Assembly: GCF_022829605.1 (NCBI RefSeq)
Contig: NZ_JAKSYD010000253.1
Coordinates: forward strand, 140,200-204,199
Direction of reading: 5' to 3'
Source: Methylobacterium sp. E-065
GTDB taxonomy: Bacteria; Pseudomonadota; Alphaproteobacteria; Rhizobiales; Beijerinckiaceae
DNA: 64,000 nt
The number at the start of each line of letters is the position of its first letter. Position 1 is the stretch's first letter. The notes under the pieces were generated by a model that saw only the letters and a program-made list of their open reading frames with translations, ran no database searches and was not told where the DNA came from. Made by a program: the position numbers and the translations under genes. Shown here piece by piece: positions 8,188 through 17,124 of this stretch.

Positions 8188-9870
8188 TCAGTGCGCGTGC
8201 GCGCCGGACGCCCCGATTCCCGTCTCGGAGCGCACGTATTGCGCCTCGAACGCCGCCCGCTCGCGCTGGCCCCGGCGGGATCTGTCCATGAGGGACACGA
8301 CCCAGATCGTCGCGAAGGCCAGCGGCATCGAGAACAGAGCCGGGTTGTCGTAGGGGAAGATCGGCGCGGGGTTGCCCAGCGTCGTCACCCACACGGCCTT
8401 CGACAGCACCACCATGATCACCGCCGCGAGCAGACCGACGAGCCCGCCGGCGAGGGCACCCCAGGTGGTCGTGCCCCGCCACAGGATCGACATGGACAGC
8501 ACCGGGAAGTTGCAGCTCGCCGCCACCGCGAAGGCGAGGCCGACCATGAAGGCGACGTTCTGGTTCTCGAACACGTAGCCGAGGAAAATCGCCACGATCC
8601 CGATCACCACCGCCGAGAGCTTCGACAGGTTGACCTCGCGCTTATCGGTGGTGCGCCCGCGGGCGATCACCTGAGCGTAGAGATCGTGGCTGATCGCCGA
8701 GGCGCCCGCCAGCGTCAGGCCGGCGACGACCGCGAGGATCGTCGCGAAGGCCACCGCCGAGATGAAGCCCAGGAAGTACGGGCCGCCGATCGCGTTGGCG
8801 AGGTTGACGGCGACCATGTTGGTCCCGCCGATCATGTCCTTCAGCTTGTCGAAGGTGCCGGCCGCGCCGAGCTTGTAGTAGCTCGGATCCGACATCAGCA
8901 GGGCGATGCCGCCGAAGCCGATGATGAAGGTCAGGATGTAGAAGTAGCCGATCAGGCCGGTGGCGTAGAACACCGACTTGCGGGCGGCCTGCGCGTCCGA
9001 CACCGTGAAGAACCGCATCAGGATGTGCGGCAGCCCGGCGGTACCGAACATCAGGCCGACGCCGAGCGAGATCGCCTCGATCGGGTTCGACACGAGGCCG
9101 CCCGGTGCCATGATGGCGTCGCCCTTCGGATGGACCTGCACGGCGTTGGCGAACAGCGTCTCCGGGTTGAAGCCGTACCTGTACAGCACCGCGCCGGCCA
9201 TGAAGGTCGCGCCGCCGAGCAGCAGGCAGGCCTTGATCACCTGCACCCAGGTGGTCGCCTTCATGCCGCCGAAGGCGACGTAGACGATCATCAGCACGCC
9301 GACGATGATCACCGCGTAGAGGTAGGGCAGGCCGAACAGGAGCTGGATCAGCTTCCCTGCGCCGACCATCTGGGCGATCAGGTAGAACGCCACCACCACG
9401 AGGGTGCCCACCGCCGAGATGATGCGGATCGAGGTCTGGTCGAGCCGGAAGCTCGCCACATCGGCGAAGGTGAACTTGCCGAGGTTGCGCAGGCGCTCCG
9501 CGATCAGGAACAGCACGATCGGCCAGCCGACCAGGAAGCCCGTCGAGTAGATCAGCCCGTCGAAGCCCGAGGTGTAGACCAGGCCCGAGATGCCGAGGAA
9601 CGAAGCCGCCGACATGTAGTCGCCCGCGATCGCCAGCGAGTTCGTGCCGGCCGAGATGCCGCCGCCCGCCGCGTAGAAGTCGGCGGCCGACTTGGTGCCC
9701 TTGGCGGCCTTGTAGGTGATGCCGAGGGTCGCCAGCACGAAGAACAGGAACATGCCGATGGCCGGCCAGTTTGTGGCCGATTGCTGCACGGCGCCGAGAT
9801 CGGGCCCGGCGGCGTAGGCCGCAGTCGCCGCGATGGTGGCGAGCGTCAGGCCGAGGAGGATGCGGTTCAT
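8188..9870 (-). CDS. actP: Cation/acetate symporter (sodium:solute symporter family)
   Basis: ActP takes up acetate, and in some bacteria other short monocarboxylates or tellurite, using a cation gradient. The product is 560 residues with a cleavable signal peptide (MNRILLGLTLATIAATAAYA) and about 13 membrane spans of the SSS fold. Typical segments are YKAAKGTKSAADFYAAGG, AIAGDYMSAASFLGI, FGGMKATTWVQVIKA and GTAGLPHILMRFFTV. The start codon overlaps the stop of the upstream DUF485 gene (ATGA at 9867-9870), so the two are translationally coupled, as is usual for actP. Upstream on the same strand is acs, giving uptake plus activation of acetate in one locus. Confidence 0.95.
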   Translation of the reverse strand: MNRILLGLTLATIAATAAYAAGPDLGAVQQSATNWPAIGMFLFFVLATLGITYKAAKGTKSAADFYAAGGGISAGTNSLAIAGDYMSAASFLGISGLVYTSGFDGLIYSTGFLVGWPIVLFLIAERLRNLGKFTFADVASFRLDQTSIRIISAVGTLVVVAFYLIAQMVGAGKLIQLLFGLPYLYAVIIVGVLMIVYVAFGGMKATTWVQVIKACLLLGGATFMAGAVLYRYGFNPETLFANAVQVHPKGDAIMAPGGLVSNPIEAISLGVGLMFGTAGLPHILMRFFTVSDAQAARKSVFYATGLIGYFYILTFIIGFGGIALLMSDPSYYKLGAAGTFDKLKDMIGGTNMVAVNLANAIGGPYFLGFISAVAFATILAVVAGLTLAGASAISHDLYAQVIARGRTTDKREVNLSKLSAVVIGIVAIFLGYVFENQNVAFMVGLAFAVAASCNFPVLSMSILWRGTTTWGALAGGLVGLLAAVIMVVLSKAVWVTTLGNPAPIFPYDNPALFSMPLAFATIWVVSLMDRSRRGQRERAAFEAQYVRSETGIGASGAHAH

Positions 9871-10244
9871 CGGCCAACGCTCCGCTTGAGGGCGTCGCTC
9901 AGCGCGTCGAACCGGGTGTTGGCCCGGGCCACGTAGACGCCGGTCAGCGCGAAGGCGAACAGGATCACGAACACGCCCATGAACAGGCCGAGCGAGGCGG
10001 TGCCGCCGCCGACCTTCACGGCGAGCAGCGCCTTGTCGAAGGCGATCAGGCCGATAAAGCCGAAATACACCACCAGCATCAGGATGGTGAGGATCCAGCC
10101 GAACCGGGTGCGCTCATGGACGAGCTGCTGGAATTCCGGGGTGCGGACGATCCGCGCGACCTGCGGATCGGCATCTGCCCCGAGGGTGCCGGATCCCGGG
10201 GGCGCTGGTCGTCCCCGAGCGCCGAGTGTCGTTCCGCTGCTCAT
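9867..10244 (-). CDS. DUF485 domain membrane protein, actP partner
   Basis: The product is 125 residues. After a flexible N-terminus, the DUF485 core begins at ARIVRTPEFQQLVHERTRFGW, followed by two transmembrane helices (ILTILMLVVYFGFIGLIAF and ASLGLFMGVFVILFAFALTG) and the conserved end YVARANTRFDALSDAL. DUF485 proteins are almost always encoded just before acetate/solute symporters and probably assist or modulate them; the mechanism is not established. ATG 10244 was chosen because GGGAGGAAAC lies just upstream; the frame extends further to 10340 without support. It overlaps actP by four bases. Confidence 0.92.
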   Translation of the reverse strand: MSSGTTLGARGRPAPPGSGTLGADADPQVARIVRTPEFQQLVHERTRFGWILTILMLVVYFGFIGLIAFDKALLAVKVGGGTASLGLFMGVFVILFAFALTGVYVARANTRFDALSDALKRSVGR

Positions 10245-10367
10245 AATGTTTCCTCCCGCGAGGGCTCTCCGGCCCTCGGGTTCATCGCGTTGATTCGTGG
10301 TTCTTGTTGGGGGCGGGCGCCGGACCGGCATCCGCCTCATCGTGTGCTCAGCGAGGGGCTGACCCGA

Positions 10368-12314
10368 TCAGGGGCGGTTCTGCCGATTCTCGATCAGGTC
10401 TTCGACGACGGTCGGTTCGGCGAGCGTCGAGGTGTCGCCCAGCGAGCCGAAATCGTCCTCGGCGATCTTGCGCAGGATGCGGCGCATGATCTTGCCCGAG
10501 CGGGTCTTCGGCAGGCCCGGCGCGAACTGAATGAGATCCGGCGAGGCGATCGGCCCGATATCCTTGCGGACCCAGGTCACGAGCTCCTTGCGCAACGTAT
10601 CGTCACCCTCCTCGCCGTCGTTAAGGGTCACGTAGGCGTAGATGCCCTGGCCCTTGACGTTGTGCGGGTAGCCGACGACCGCCGCCTCGGCGACTTTCGG
10701 ATGGGCAACCAGGGATGACTCGACTTCGGCCGTACCCATCCGGTGACCCGAGACGTTGATGACGTCATCGACCCGGCCGGTGATCCAGTAATAGCCGTCG
10801 GTGTCACGCCGCGCGCCATCGCCGGTGAAGTACTTGCCGGTGTAGGTCGAGAAGTAGGTCTGCTCGAACCGCTCGTGGTCGCCGTAGACCGTGCGCATCT
10901 GGCCGGGCCAGGAATCCGCGATGCACAGATTGCCCTCGCAGGGGCCTTCCAGGACCTTGCCCTCGGCATCGACCATCTCGGGCTTCACACCGAAGAACGG
11001 CCGCGTCGCCGAGCCGGGCTTGAGGGCCGTGGCACCCGGGAGCGGGGTGATCAGGATGCCGCCGGTCTCCGTCTGCCACCACGTGTCGACGATCGAGCAG
11101 CGCTTGTCGCCGACCACGTTGTAGTACCACTCCCACGCTTCCGGGTTGATCGGCTCGCCGACCGAGCCCAGCACCCGCAGCGAGGCCCGCGAAGTCTTCT
11201 TCACCGGGCCCTCGCCGCCGCCCATCAGCGAGCGGATCGCGGTCGGTGCGGTGTAGAAGATGTTGACCTTGTGCTTGTCGATCACCTCCCAGAAGCGGGA
11301 ATTCGACGGGTAGGTCGGGATGCCCTCGAACATCAGGGTCGTCGCGCCGTTCGCGAGCGGCCCGTACACGATGTAGCTGTGGCCGGTGACCCAGCCGACA
11401 TCGGCAGTGCACCAGTATACGTCGCCCGGGCGGTAATCGAAGACGTACTCATGCGTCATCGACGCGTAGACGAGATAGCCGCCTGTCGTGTGAACCACGC
11501 CCTTCGGCTGGCCGGTCGAGCCCGAGGTGTAGAGGATGAACAGCGGGTGCTCGGCCTCGACCGGGGCGGCGGGGCATTCGTCGGTCACCTGCTCGGCCGC
11601 CTCGTCGTAATAGACGTCGCGGCCGGCCTCCATGGCGATGGGGCTGCCGGTGCGGCGCACCACGATGACATGGTCGACCAGATCGGTACCGATCCGCTTG
11701 ATCGCCTCATCGACATTGGCCTTCAGCGGCACCTTGCGGCCGCCACGCAGGCCCTCGTCGGCGGTGATCACCACCTTCGACTCGCAGCCCTGGATGCGCG
11801 AGGCGAGCGAGTCCGGTGAGAAGCCGCCGAACACGATGGCGTGGATCGCGCCGAGCCGTGCGCAGGCGAGCATCGCGTAGGCGGCTTCCGGGATCATCGG
11901 CAGATAGAGGGTAACCCGATCGCCCTTGCCGACGCCGCGATTGCGCAGCACGTTGGCCATCCGGCAGACCTGTGCGTGTAGTTCGCGGTAGGTGATATGC
12001 TTGGACTCGTCCGGGTTGTCGCCCTCCCAGATGATCGCCGTCTGGTCGCCGCGGGACTCGAGGTGCCGGTCGATGCAGTTATAGGCGACGTTGGTGGTGC
12101 CGTCCTCGAACCACTTGATCGAGACCTTGCCCGGCTCGAAACTGGTATTCTTGACCTTGGAGAACGGCGTCATCCAGTCGATGCGCTTGCCGTGCTCGCC
12201 CCAAAAGGCGTCCGGATCAGAGATCGACGCCTTGTACATGTCTTGATACTTGGCATCGTCGACGAGAGCACCCTCCCGCCACGCTGCCTGTACCTCGATG
12301 ACCTTGCCGTCCAT
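10368..12314 (-). CDS. acs: Acetyl-CoA synthetase (AMP-forming)
   Basis: Acs converts acetate, ATP and CoA into acetyl-CoA via acetyl-AMP. The 648-residue length is standard. The ATP-binding P-loop YTSGSTGQPKGV, the aromatic/adenylate motif WWQTETGG and the C-terminal catalytic lysine in PKTRSGKIMRR (K608) are all present; that lysine is the site silenced by acetylation in other bacteria. ATG 12314 begins MDGKVIEVQAAWREGALVDD, a usual N-terminus. It is followed after 123 bases by the DUF485/actP pair on the same strand, so the three probably serve acetate assimilation together. No terminator is obvious between acs and the next gene. Confidence 0.97.
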   Translation of the reverse strand: MDGKVIEVQAAWREGALVDDAKYQDMYKASISDPDAFWGEHGKRIDWMTPFSKVKNTSFEPGKVSIKWFEDGTTNVAYNCIDRHLESRGDQTAIIWEGDNPDESKHITYRELHAQVCRMANVLRNRGVGKGDRVTLYLPMIPEAAYAMLACARLGAIHAIVFGGFSPDSLASRIQGCESKVVITADEGLRGGRKVPLKANVDEAIKRIGTDLVDHVIVVRRTGSPIAMEAGRDVYYDEAAEQVTDECPAAPVEAEHPLFILYTSGSTGQPKGVVHTTGGYLVYASMTHEYVFDYRPGDVYWCTADVGWVTGHSYIVYGPLANGATTLMFEGIPTYPSNSRFWEVIDKHKVNIFYTAPTAIRSLMGGGEGPVKKTSRASLRVLGSVGEPINPEAWEWYYNVVGDKRCSIVDTWWQTETGGILITPLPGATALKPGSATRPFFGVKPEMVDAEGKVLEGPCEGNLCIADSWPGQMRTVYGDHERFEQTYFSTYTGKYFTGDGARRDTDGYYWITGRVDDVINVSGHRMGTAEVESSLVAHPKVAEAAVVGYPHNVKGQGIYAYVTLNDGEEGDDTLRKELVTWVRKDIGPIASPDLIQFAPGLPKTRSGKIMRRILRKIAEDDFGSLGDTSTLAEPTVVEDLIENRQNRP

Positions 12315-12587
12315 GGCTTTCCATCCCTGCTTGGCGCCCGATCGTATCGCGGTCTATGCCGCGCAGCCAGGACTTCCAAAGTAACGTACCGTATACTCTA
12401 CGCTGGCGATATCATCGTCGATCCACGGGGCAAAGCCTCGAATCCACTAAATAAGTTGGGCACAATGTAAGGTGGTGCGCGAAGCACCGCTGTCGGTATG
12501 TCGGGCCGTGCGCGAAGCAGTTCGAGATCGCGGATCGGCCCACGCCAAACCCGCGACGCCTTGCACGGTCGCACGCGGGCTAGGGCT

Positions 12588-15224
12588 CTAGCCCGCCGCC
12601 GCCTGACGCGCCGGCATGATGATTTCCACCAGCGTGCCATCCTCCGCCGGAGTCGACAGCTGAAGGCGGCCGCCATTCGCCTCCACCAGGGCGCGGGGCA
12701 GGGCCAGACCCTCCTCGACATCCCGGCCCCGGTCGGCGGCGGACCGCGCGGCGGCCCCCGTATCGCGAACCCGGAGCGCGACGCCGGCCCGCTCGGCCGC
12801 ACCGGTCGACACGATGATCTGGCCGCCGACTGCCGACCGGCGGATTGCGTTCTCGATCACCAGGGCCGCGGCTCGACTTACGGACGGCTCGTCGGCCTCC
12901 AGCTCCGCAAGATCCGACGCAAAGCTCGTGCGCACGACGATGCGGCCGCGGGCCGCCTCGGCCTGGAGCTGCGCCACGCATCCCGCCACGACATCGTTGA
13001 GATCGAGGGTGCGCGGCTCGAGGTGCAGGGCGCCAGCCTCCACGGCCGCGAGGTCGAGCAGCTTGCCGACGCGTTCGAGCATCGCATCGCCGGACGCCTT
13101 GATCTCGGCGAGGCAGGCCCGGTAGCGCGCGTCGCCCAGGGAGCCGAAGGGCTCCTTCAGCATCGCGTCGGCGAGCGCGATCATGCCGGTCAGCGGTTCG
13201 CGGAACGCGCGATCAGCGCGCACCAGCGCGAGACCGGTGCCGTTCGAGGCGTCCCGATCCGATGCGCCCGTCGGCGTCTGTCCGCGGAGACGGCTCGCCG
13301 GCTCGACGATGGCGAACCGGTGGCTATCCCCCTCCGCAGCCTTGACGTCGAGACTCACGGGCGTGCCGGAGAGGGTCACGCGACGCGGTCCCTTGACCAC
13401 GCCACGTAGGACATCGGCGACGGTCAGCACGCAGTCCCGATCGAACTGAGCGACGAAACTGCCACCCACGATCTCTCGTGGCGCGCAGTCGAACAGGCGG
13501 GCGGCGGCACGATTCACCGACACGATCCGCCCTGCCTGATCGAGGGTCACCACGCCCGTATCGAGCGCGTCCAGCGCGGCCTCGGCGGCGGTCGCCCGCT
13601 CGGCTTGAGCGGTGCGGTCGAGGCGCTCGGCAGCCAGGGCCATGGCGGCATCGGCCTCGTCGATCGGACGCAGGACCAGGCATGCCGCAGCCGCCCCGGC
13701 CCAAAGGCAAGCGCCGCTCAGCATCTCGACCGGCCTGACGTACCCGTCGGCGCCTGTGACGGTGGTCCGTCGCGCCGCCGGATCCGCGTCCGCCTTGCGT
13801 TGTGCCCCTGGAAGTACCGCGCTGAGCCCGCGCCCCGACAGGGCCGCGCTGTCGGCGTCGCCGGTCAGCTCCAGAAGCTTGCGACTCGCCCCGAGGATCA
13901 CGCCGTCCCGATGCACCAGCACCGGAACCGGAAGCCCGGCCAGTAGCTCGGGGAACGCAGCGGCGCGGCCTGCACCGTCCCGCGATTCCACGGCGCCCGC
14001 TTGCGGCCCGGGAAAGGGCATGACGGCGCCGCCTTCCGGCCTCGGCGCGGCTTCCTCCGACGTCGCCTCATCGCCGGCATAGCGTGCCCCGAGGGCCCGG
14101 GCGATCTCGCGGAACGCGGCATGCTCGTCGTTCGAAAGCGCGGTCGCTACGGGTTCCAGCTCACCAGCGGGCGGCGGTTCGGGTTCGCTCGTCACCGCTG
14201 CTGGTTCGGGCAGTACGGACGGGGTTGCTGTCGGTGGGAGCGGCGCGTCCGCGACCGGCTGCGCCCCCGGCAAATCGACCGGCGATGCCTCCGGCAGGTC
14301 GACCGGCGCCGCCGTGGGTCCGGACCGGAGCAACCCGAAGCCGGCAAAGCCCGAGCCGCTGGCTTCACCCCGGCCGAGCGGTGCACCCGAGAGTTCGACT
14401 CGGCACGGACCGGCGCCGGCATCCAGCACCGCCGGCTCTCCGCGGAAGGTTCGCCGCTCCCGCAGAGCCGCCAAAACCCCGTCGGCGCCCGACATGCGTC
14501 CGGCCGCCGCGAGATCCTGCCACCGTTGCCCGACGAGTCCGGCCAGAAGATCCGGGCCCGTGAATTGGATCACCGTGCCCGAAGCGTCGAGCCGCCACAG
14601 AAACCGATCGTCCCGGACGACGACAGAGGCCGGCTTCGGCGCCGGCGCGCTCTCGGGTTGGCGCTGACGCGCCCGCGGTCCGACGGGAGCCGTGGGAATT
14701 ACCAGGATCGCATCCGTGCCATCGTCGCGGTGCCCACGGGCCAGCCAGCAGAGCACCGGGGGCGCGATGCGGCGGGGATCGAGGCGCAGCCGCGCGAGCC
14801 GGGGCGCATCATCGTTCGGCGCCGTCGACAGGATCTGCCGAAATAATTCCGCGCGACCGGGGCCGGAAAGCGCGTCGGACAGGGCGTGCGCGGCTGGAGA
14901 GGCGTGCAGCATCTGCCCGTCGCCCGCATCGACAACGAGATGGATCGGGTTCGGCATGGCCAGGGCCGCCGACAGACTTGGCAGCCGCCGCCAGGCCGCA
15001 AAAGCGGTGGTGAGACCGAGCCCACGCTCCGGATTGGCCGGTGTCAGTGTCGTCTCCAAAGCCCGCGACCTCGAACCCCTACGCGATCCGACGCTCCTCC
15101 CGGTGAGAAACGACGACGACCGACGCACTTTTGTAAACGCTGTGTCGCCGCGGCGCTTAATCTTCGCAACGACCGTCATACGTTTACGTTGTATCAACCT
15201 TAACGCCGATGGCGTGGCTGGCAT
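12588..15224 (-). CDS. PAS-domain histidine-kinase-like protein with degenerate phosphoacceptor site
   Basis: This large, apparently soluble sensor protein has 878 residues from ATG 15224; ATG 15179 (MTVVAKIKRR) is an alternative. It has PAS-like segments near residues 90-190, 210-290, 430-520 and 545-660 (the last with EAALDALDTGVVTLDQAGRI), separated by a Pro/Glu-rich linker. The C-terminus resembles PdhS/DivJ-type HisKA plus HATPase (EPFGSLGDARY, LLDLAAVEAGALHLE). However, the expected HELRTPL is RAFREPL, so the phosphoacceptor His is replaced by Arg672 (codon 13209-13211), and the GLGL box reads EGLALP. A conserved N-box Asn (ENAIRRS) and the DTG motif remain. It may be a signalling pseudokinase, comparable in logic to DivL. 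It is divergent from the phasin gene. Confidence 0.82.
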   Translation of the reverse strand: MPATPSALRLIQRKRMTVVAKIKRRGDTAFTKVRRSSSFLTGRSVGSRRGSRSRALETTLTPANPERGLGLTTAFAAWRRLPSLSAALAMPNPIHLVVDAGDGQMLHASPAAHALSDALSGPGRAELFRQILSTAPNDDAPRLARLRLDPRRIAPPVLCWLARGHRDDGTDAILVIPTAPVGPRARQRQPESAPAPKPASVVVRDDRFLWRLDASGTVIQFTGPDLLAGLVGQRWQDLAAAGRMSGADGVLAALRERRTFRGEPAVLDAGAGPCRVELSGAPLGRGEASGSGFAGFGLLRSGPTAAPVDLPEASPVDLPGAQPVADAPLPPTATPSVLPEPAAVTSEPEPPPAGELEPVATALSNDEHAAFREIARALGARYAGDEATSEEAAPRPEGGAVMPFPGPQAGAVESRDGAGRAAAFPELLAGLPVPVLVHRDGVILGASRKLLELTGDADSAALSGRGLSAVLPGAQRKADADPAARRTTVTGADGYVRPVEMLSGACLWAGAAAACLVLRPIDEADAAMALAAERLDRTAQAERATAAEAALDALDTGVVTLDQAGRIVSVNRAAARLFDCAPREIVGGSFVAQFDRDCVLTVADVLRGVVKGPRRVTLSGTPVSLDVKAAEGDSHRFAIVEPASRLRGQTPTGASDRDASNGTGLALVRADRAFREPLTGMIALADAMLKEPFGSLGDARYRACLAEIKASGDAMLERVGKLLDLAAVEAGALHLEPRTLDLNDVVAGCVAQLQAEAARGRIVVRTSFASDLAELEADEPSVSRAAALVIENAIRRSAVGGQIIVSTGAAERAGVALRVRDTGAAARSAADRGRDVEEGLALPRALVEANGGRLQLSTPAEDGTLVEIIMPARQAAAG

Positions 15225-15242
15225 ATGGCGGCGAATCGGTTA

Positions 15243-15257
15243 TTGTGCAGCGCACAA
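15243..15257. promoter_or_regulatory. Palindrome in phasin promoter region, candidate PhaR-type operator
   Basis: TTGTGC-AGC-GCACAA is a perfect 6-3-6 inverted repeat 38 bases before the phasin start codon. Its TGC-N3-GCA core resembles sites described for the PHB-granule-responsive repressor PhaR in alphaproteobacteria. It also lies upstream of the divergent sensor gene. Confidence 0.45.
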
Positions 15258-15294
15258 CAAGCCATCCACAGGCTGACACGAGAGGAGACGACAC

Positions 15295-15783
15295 ATGGCC
15301 AATCCCCCGAACTATGAAGTTCCCGCCGAGATGCGCGACATGGCCGAGAAGAGCGTCGAGCAGGCGCGCAAGGCCTTCGACAGCTTCATTGGTGCGGCCC
15401 GTCGCACGGCCGATACGGTGCAGGGTTCCGCTGAAGTCGCGCGCACCAACGCCCGTGATGTCTCTACGCGCGGCTTCGAATATGCCGAGCAGAACGTCAA
15501 CGCGGCCTTTGACCTCGCTCAGAAGCTCGTCCGCTCCCGCGACATGCAGGAGGCGATGCAGCATCAGGCCGAGTTCGTGCGCAGCCAGTTCGCCGCTATC
15601 CAGGCTCAGGCCAAGGAGTTCAGCGGCCTGGCGCAGAGCGCGATGCAGCAGGGTGCCGAGCGCGCCAAGTCGGCAATGCAGCAGGGCGCCGACGAGGCCC
15701 GCAAGGCCATGGAGCAGGGGCAGGATGCTGCCAAGCAGACGGCTCAGAACGTGCAGGATGCCGCCGAGCGCGCCAACCACTAA
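15295..15783 (+). CDS. Phasin family protein
   Basis: This 162-residue, Ala/Gln-rich, almost wholly alpha-helical protein lacks a signal peptide. The first 100 residues match the phasin_2 family (EMRDMAEKSVEQARKAFDSF, ARTNARDVSTRGFEYAEQNV and FVRSQFAAIQAQAKEF). The C-terminus contains near-repeats built on SAMQQGAERAK, SAMQQGADEAR and KAMEQGQDAAK, giving an amphipathic coiled-coil tail. Phasins coat polyhydroxybutyrate granules and control their number and size. A strong site (GAGGAGACGAC) precedes ATG 15295. A palindrome that may bind PhaR lies upstream, and a very strong terminator follows, so it is a single-gene unit. Confidence 0.93.
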   Translation: MANPPNYEVPAEMRDMAEKSVEQARKAFDSFIGAARRTADTVQGSAEVARTNARDVSTRGFEYAEQNVNAAFDLAQKLVRSRDMQEAMQHQAEFVRSQFAAIQAQAKEFSGLAQSAMQQGAERAKSAMQQGADEARKAMEQGQDAAKQTAQNVQDAAERANH

Positions 15784-15807
15784 CATCGCCTGAGTGTGAT
15801 GCTGCTG

Positions 15808-15847
15808 CGGCCCGCCGCCGGTTTCCGGCGGCGGGCCGTCTCGTTTT
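15808..15847 (+). terminator. Rho-independent terminator of phasin gene
   Basis: A perfect 14-base stem (15808-15821 with 15825-15838, CGGCCCGCCGCCGG) with a TTT loop is followed by TCTCGTTTTC. It lies 25 bases after the phasin stop codon. Confidence 0.88.
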
Positions 15848-15913
15848 CGCCGGTATTGCCGTCGAGATCCGCCCGGCGGACGGGTCGGTCCGCATCGAGC
15901 GAAGGATTCAAGG

Positions 15914-16270
15914 ATGCGCCCCGCTGTCTCCGGCCGCACGCGCCCGCGTGACACACTCCGTCTGACGATCGCTGCGCTGGCCCTCGCTGCCGCGCTGCCC
16001 GGGACCGCGGCCCGTGCGCAATACGTCGACGAGCCGGCCTACGGCGCGCCGCCGTCCGGCTACGAAGGCGAGTACCGCCCGGTGCCGCGCCGGCGGGAAC
16101 GGGCCCCTGTGGGCTTCAACTGCGATGCCGTCCAACAGGGCATCACCGGGCCGAAGCCGTTCTCCTGCCCGCTTCCGGGTCCGCGGCCCCTCGGCGTGCG
16201 TTGCTTCTGCGATCTCCCGATCGCGTCGTTCAGCCCGGCACAGACGGCCGTGGGCCGCGTCGTTCCGTAG
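15914..16270 (+). CDS. Exported hypothetical protein, cysteine-containing
   Basis: The product is 118 residues. A signal peptide (hydrophobic core LRLTIAALALAAALPGTAA, cleavage near ARA-QY) leads into a Pro/Tyr/Gly-rich mature protein of about 80 residues. Four cysteines (FNCDAV, FSCPLP and VRCFCD) suggest two disulfides in the periplasm. Similar small exported proteins with the ending PLGVRCFCDLP are found in Methylobacteriaceae, but I know of no function. AAGGATTCAAGG precedes ATG 15914. The gene stands alone between the phasin terminator and a shared bidirectional terminator. Confidence 0.75.
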   Translation: MRPAVSGRTRPRDTLRLTIAALALAAALPGTAARAQYVDEPAYGAPPSGYEGEYRPVPRRRERAPVGFNCDAVQQGITGPKPFSCPLPGPRPLGVRCFCDLPIASFSPAQTAVGRVVP

Positions 16271-16274
16271 AACG

Positions 16275-16313
16275 ATTTGGCCGCGTCGCCTGATTCAAGC
16301 AACGCGGCCAAAT
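16275..16313. terminator. Bidirectional terminator between convergent genes
   Basis: ATTTGGCCGCGT (16275-16286) pairs perfectly with 16302-16313 across a 15-base loop. A/T-rich ends on both sides let it serve the exported protein gene on plus and the L,D-transpeptidase gene on minus. Confidence 0.75.
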
Positions 16314-16351
16314 TATCGAGAAGAGGGCGGGCCGGAGCCGGGCCAGACCGT

Positions 16352-16999
16352 TCAGTTCAGCACGACGACCTTGGCGCCAACCTTGACCCGCTCGTACAGG
16401 TCCGTGACGTCGTCGTTGGTCATGCGGATGCAGCCCGAAGACACGGCCTGACCGATCGTATCCGGCTCGTTCGAGCCGTGAATGCGAAACTCGGTGCGGC
16501 CGATATACATAGCGCGGGCGCCGAGCGGGTTCTCGATGCCGCCGGCCATGTAGCGCGGCAGGTCGGGGCGGCGGGCGATCATGGCCGCCGGGGGCGTCCA
16601 CGAGGGCCACTCGCGCTTGGCCGTAATCGTGTTGGTGCCGCTCCAGCTGAAGCCCGGACGACCGACACCAACGCCGTAGCGCAGCGCCTGACCGTTGCCC
16701 ATGACGTAGTAGAGCCGGCGCTCGGCGGTGGAGACCACGATCGTGCCTGGGGCGTAGGGCGCGTCGAACGCCACGACCTCGCGGGGGATCGGCTGGACCT
16801 GAGCCTGCGGTGCGGCCTGCACGCCCTGGCCATACCCCGGGGCGTAAGTCCCCTGGTAACCGTACTGACCCTGATCCTGGTAATACGAGTCGGCGCCCTC
16901 GGTCCCGAAGGGATCGTAGGACGAAGCGGCGAGGGCCGGCGTTGCGGCAAGAACAGTCGCGCCCAGCAGCGCGGCGAGTGCGGTGACCGTGGTCTTCAT
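16352..16999 (-). CDS. L,D-transpeptidase (YkuD/ErfK family)
   Basis: The 215-residue exported enzyme cross-links peptidoglycan or attaches proteins to it in the periplasm. The signal peptide is MKTTVTALAALLGATVLAAT with cleavage near ALA-AS. A Tyr/Gln/Gly-rich linker (residues 25-75) precedes the YkuD domain, which contains the catalytic motif HGSNEP followed by SSGCIRM with the active Cys. ATG 16999 is the start that yields the signal peptide; the frame runs open further upstream without support. LdtR, a MarR-type regulator of an L,D-transpeptidase in other Rhizobiales, is encoded near 47.5 kb, so control by LdtR is possible but not shown. Confidence 0.92.
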   Translation of the reverse strand: MKTTVTALAALLGATVLAATPALAASSYDPFGTEGADSYYQDQGQYGYQGTYAPGYGQGVQAAPQAQVQPIPREVVAFDAPYAPGTIVVSTAERRLYYVMGNGQALRYGVGVGRPGFSWSGTNTITAKREWPSWTPPAAMIARRPDLPRYMAGGIENPLGARAMYIGRTEFRIHGSNEPDTIGQAVSSGCIRMTNDDVTDLYERVKVGAKVVVLN

Positions 17000-17124
17000 G
17001 AGTGGCCTACCTGTGCAATAACCTTTGCCATTACAAGCGTGAGCATAGGCAGACAGTTCCACACAACCGCCACGATTTCGGTGGGCGGCGGAATACGCAG
17101 GCCCGCTCGCCCGTGCTGGTCCGC

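Noticed and set aside
6431..9936. Long plus-strand open frames over the MFS and actP genes
   Set aside because: They are shadow frames of two real minus-strand genes and have low-complexity Arg/Asp/His-rich products.
17040..17062. EcfG-like GGAAC upstream of the L,D-transpeptidase gene
   Set aside because: The expected second half reads CGCT rather than CGTT, so the match is too weak.
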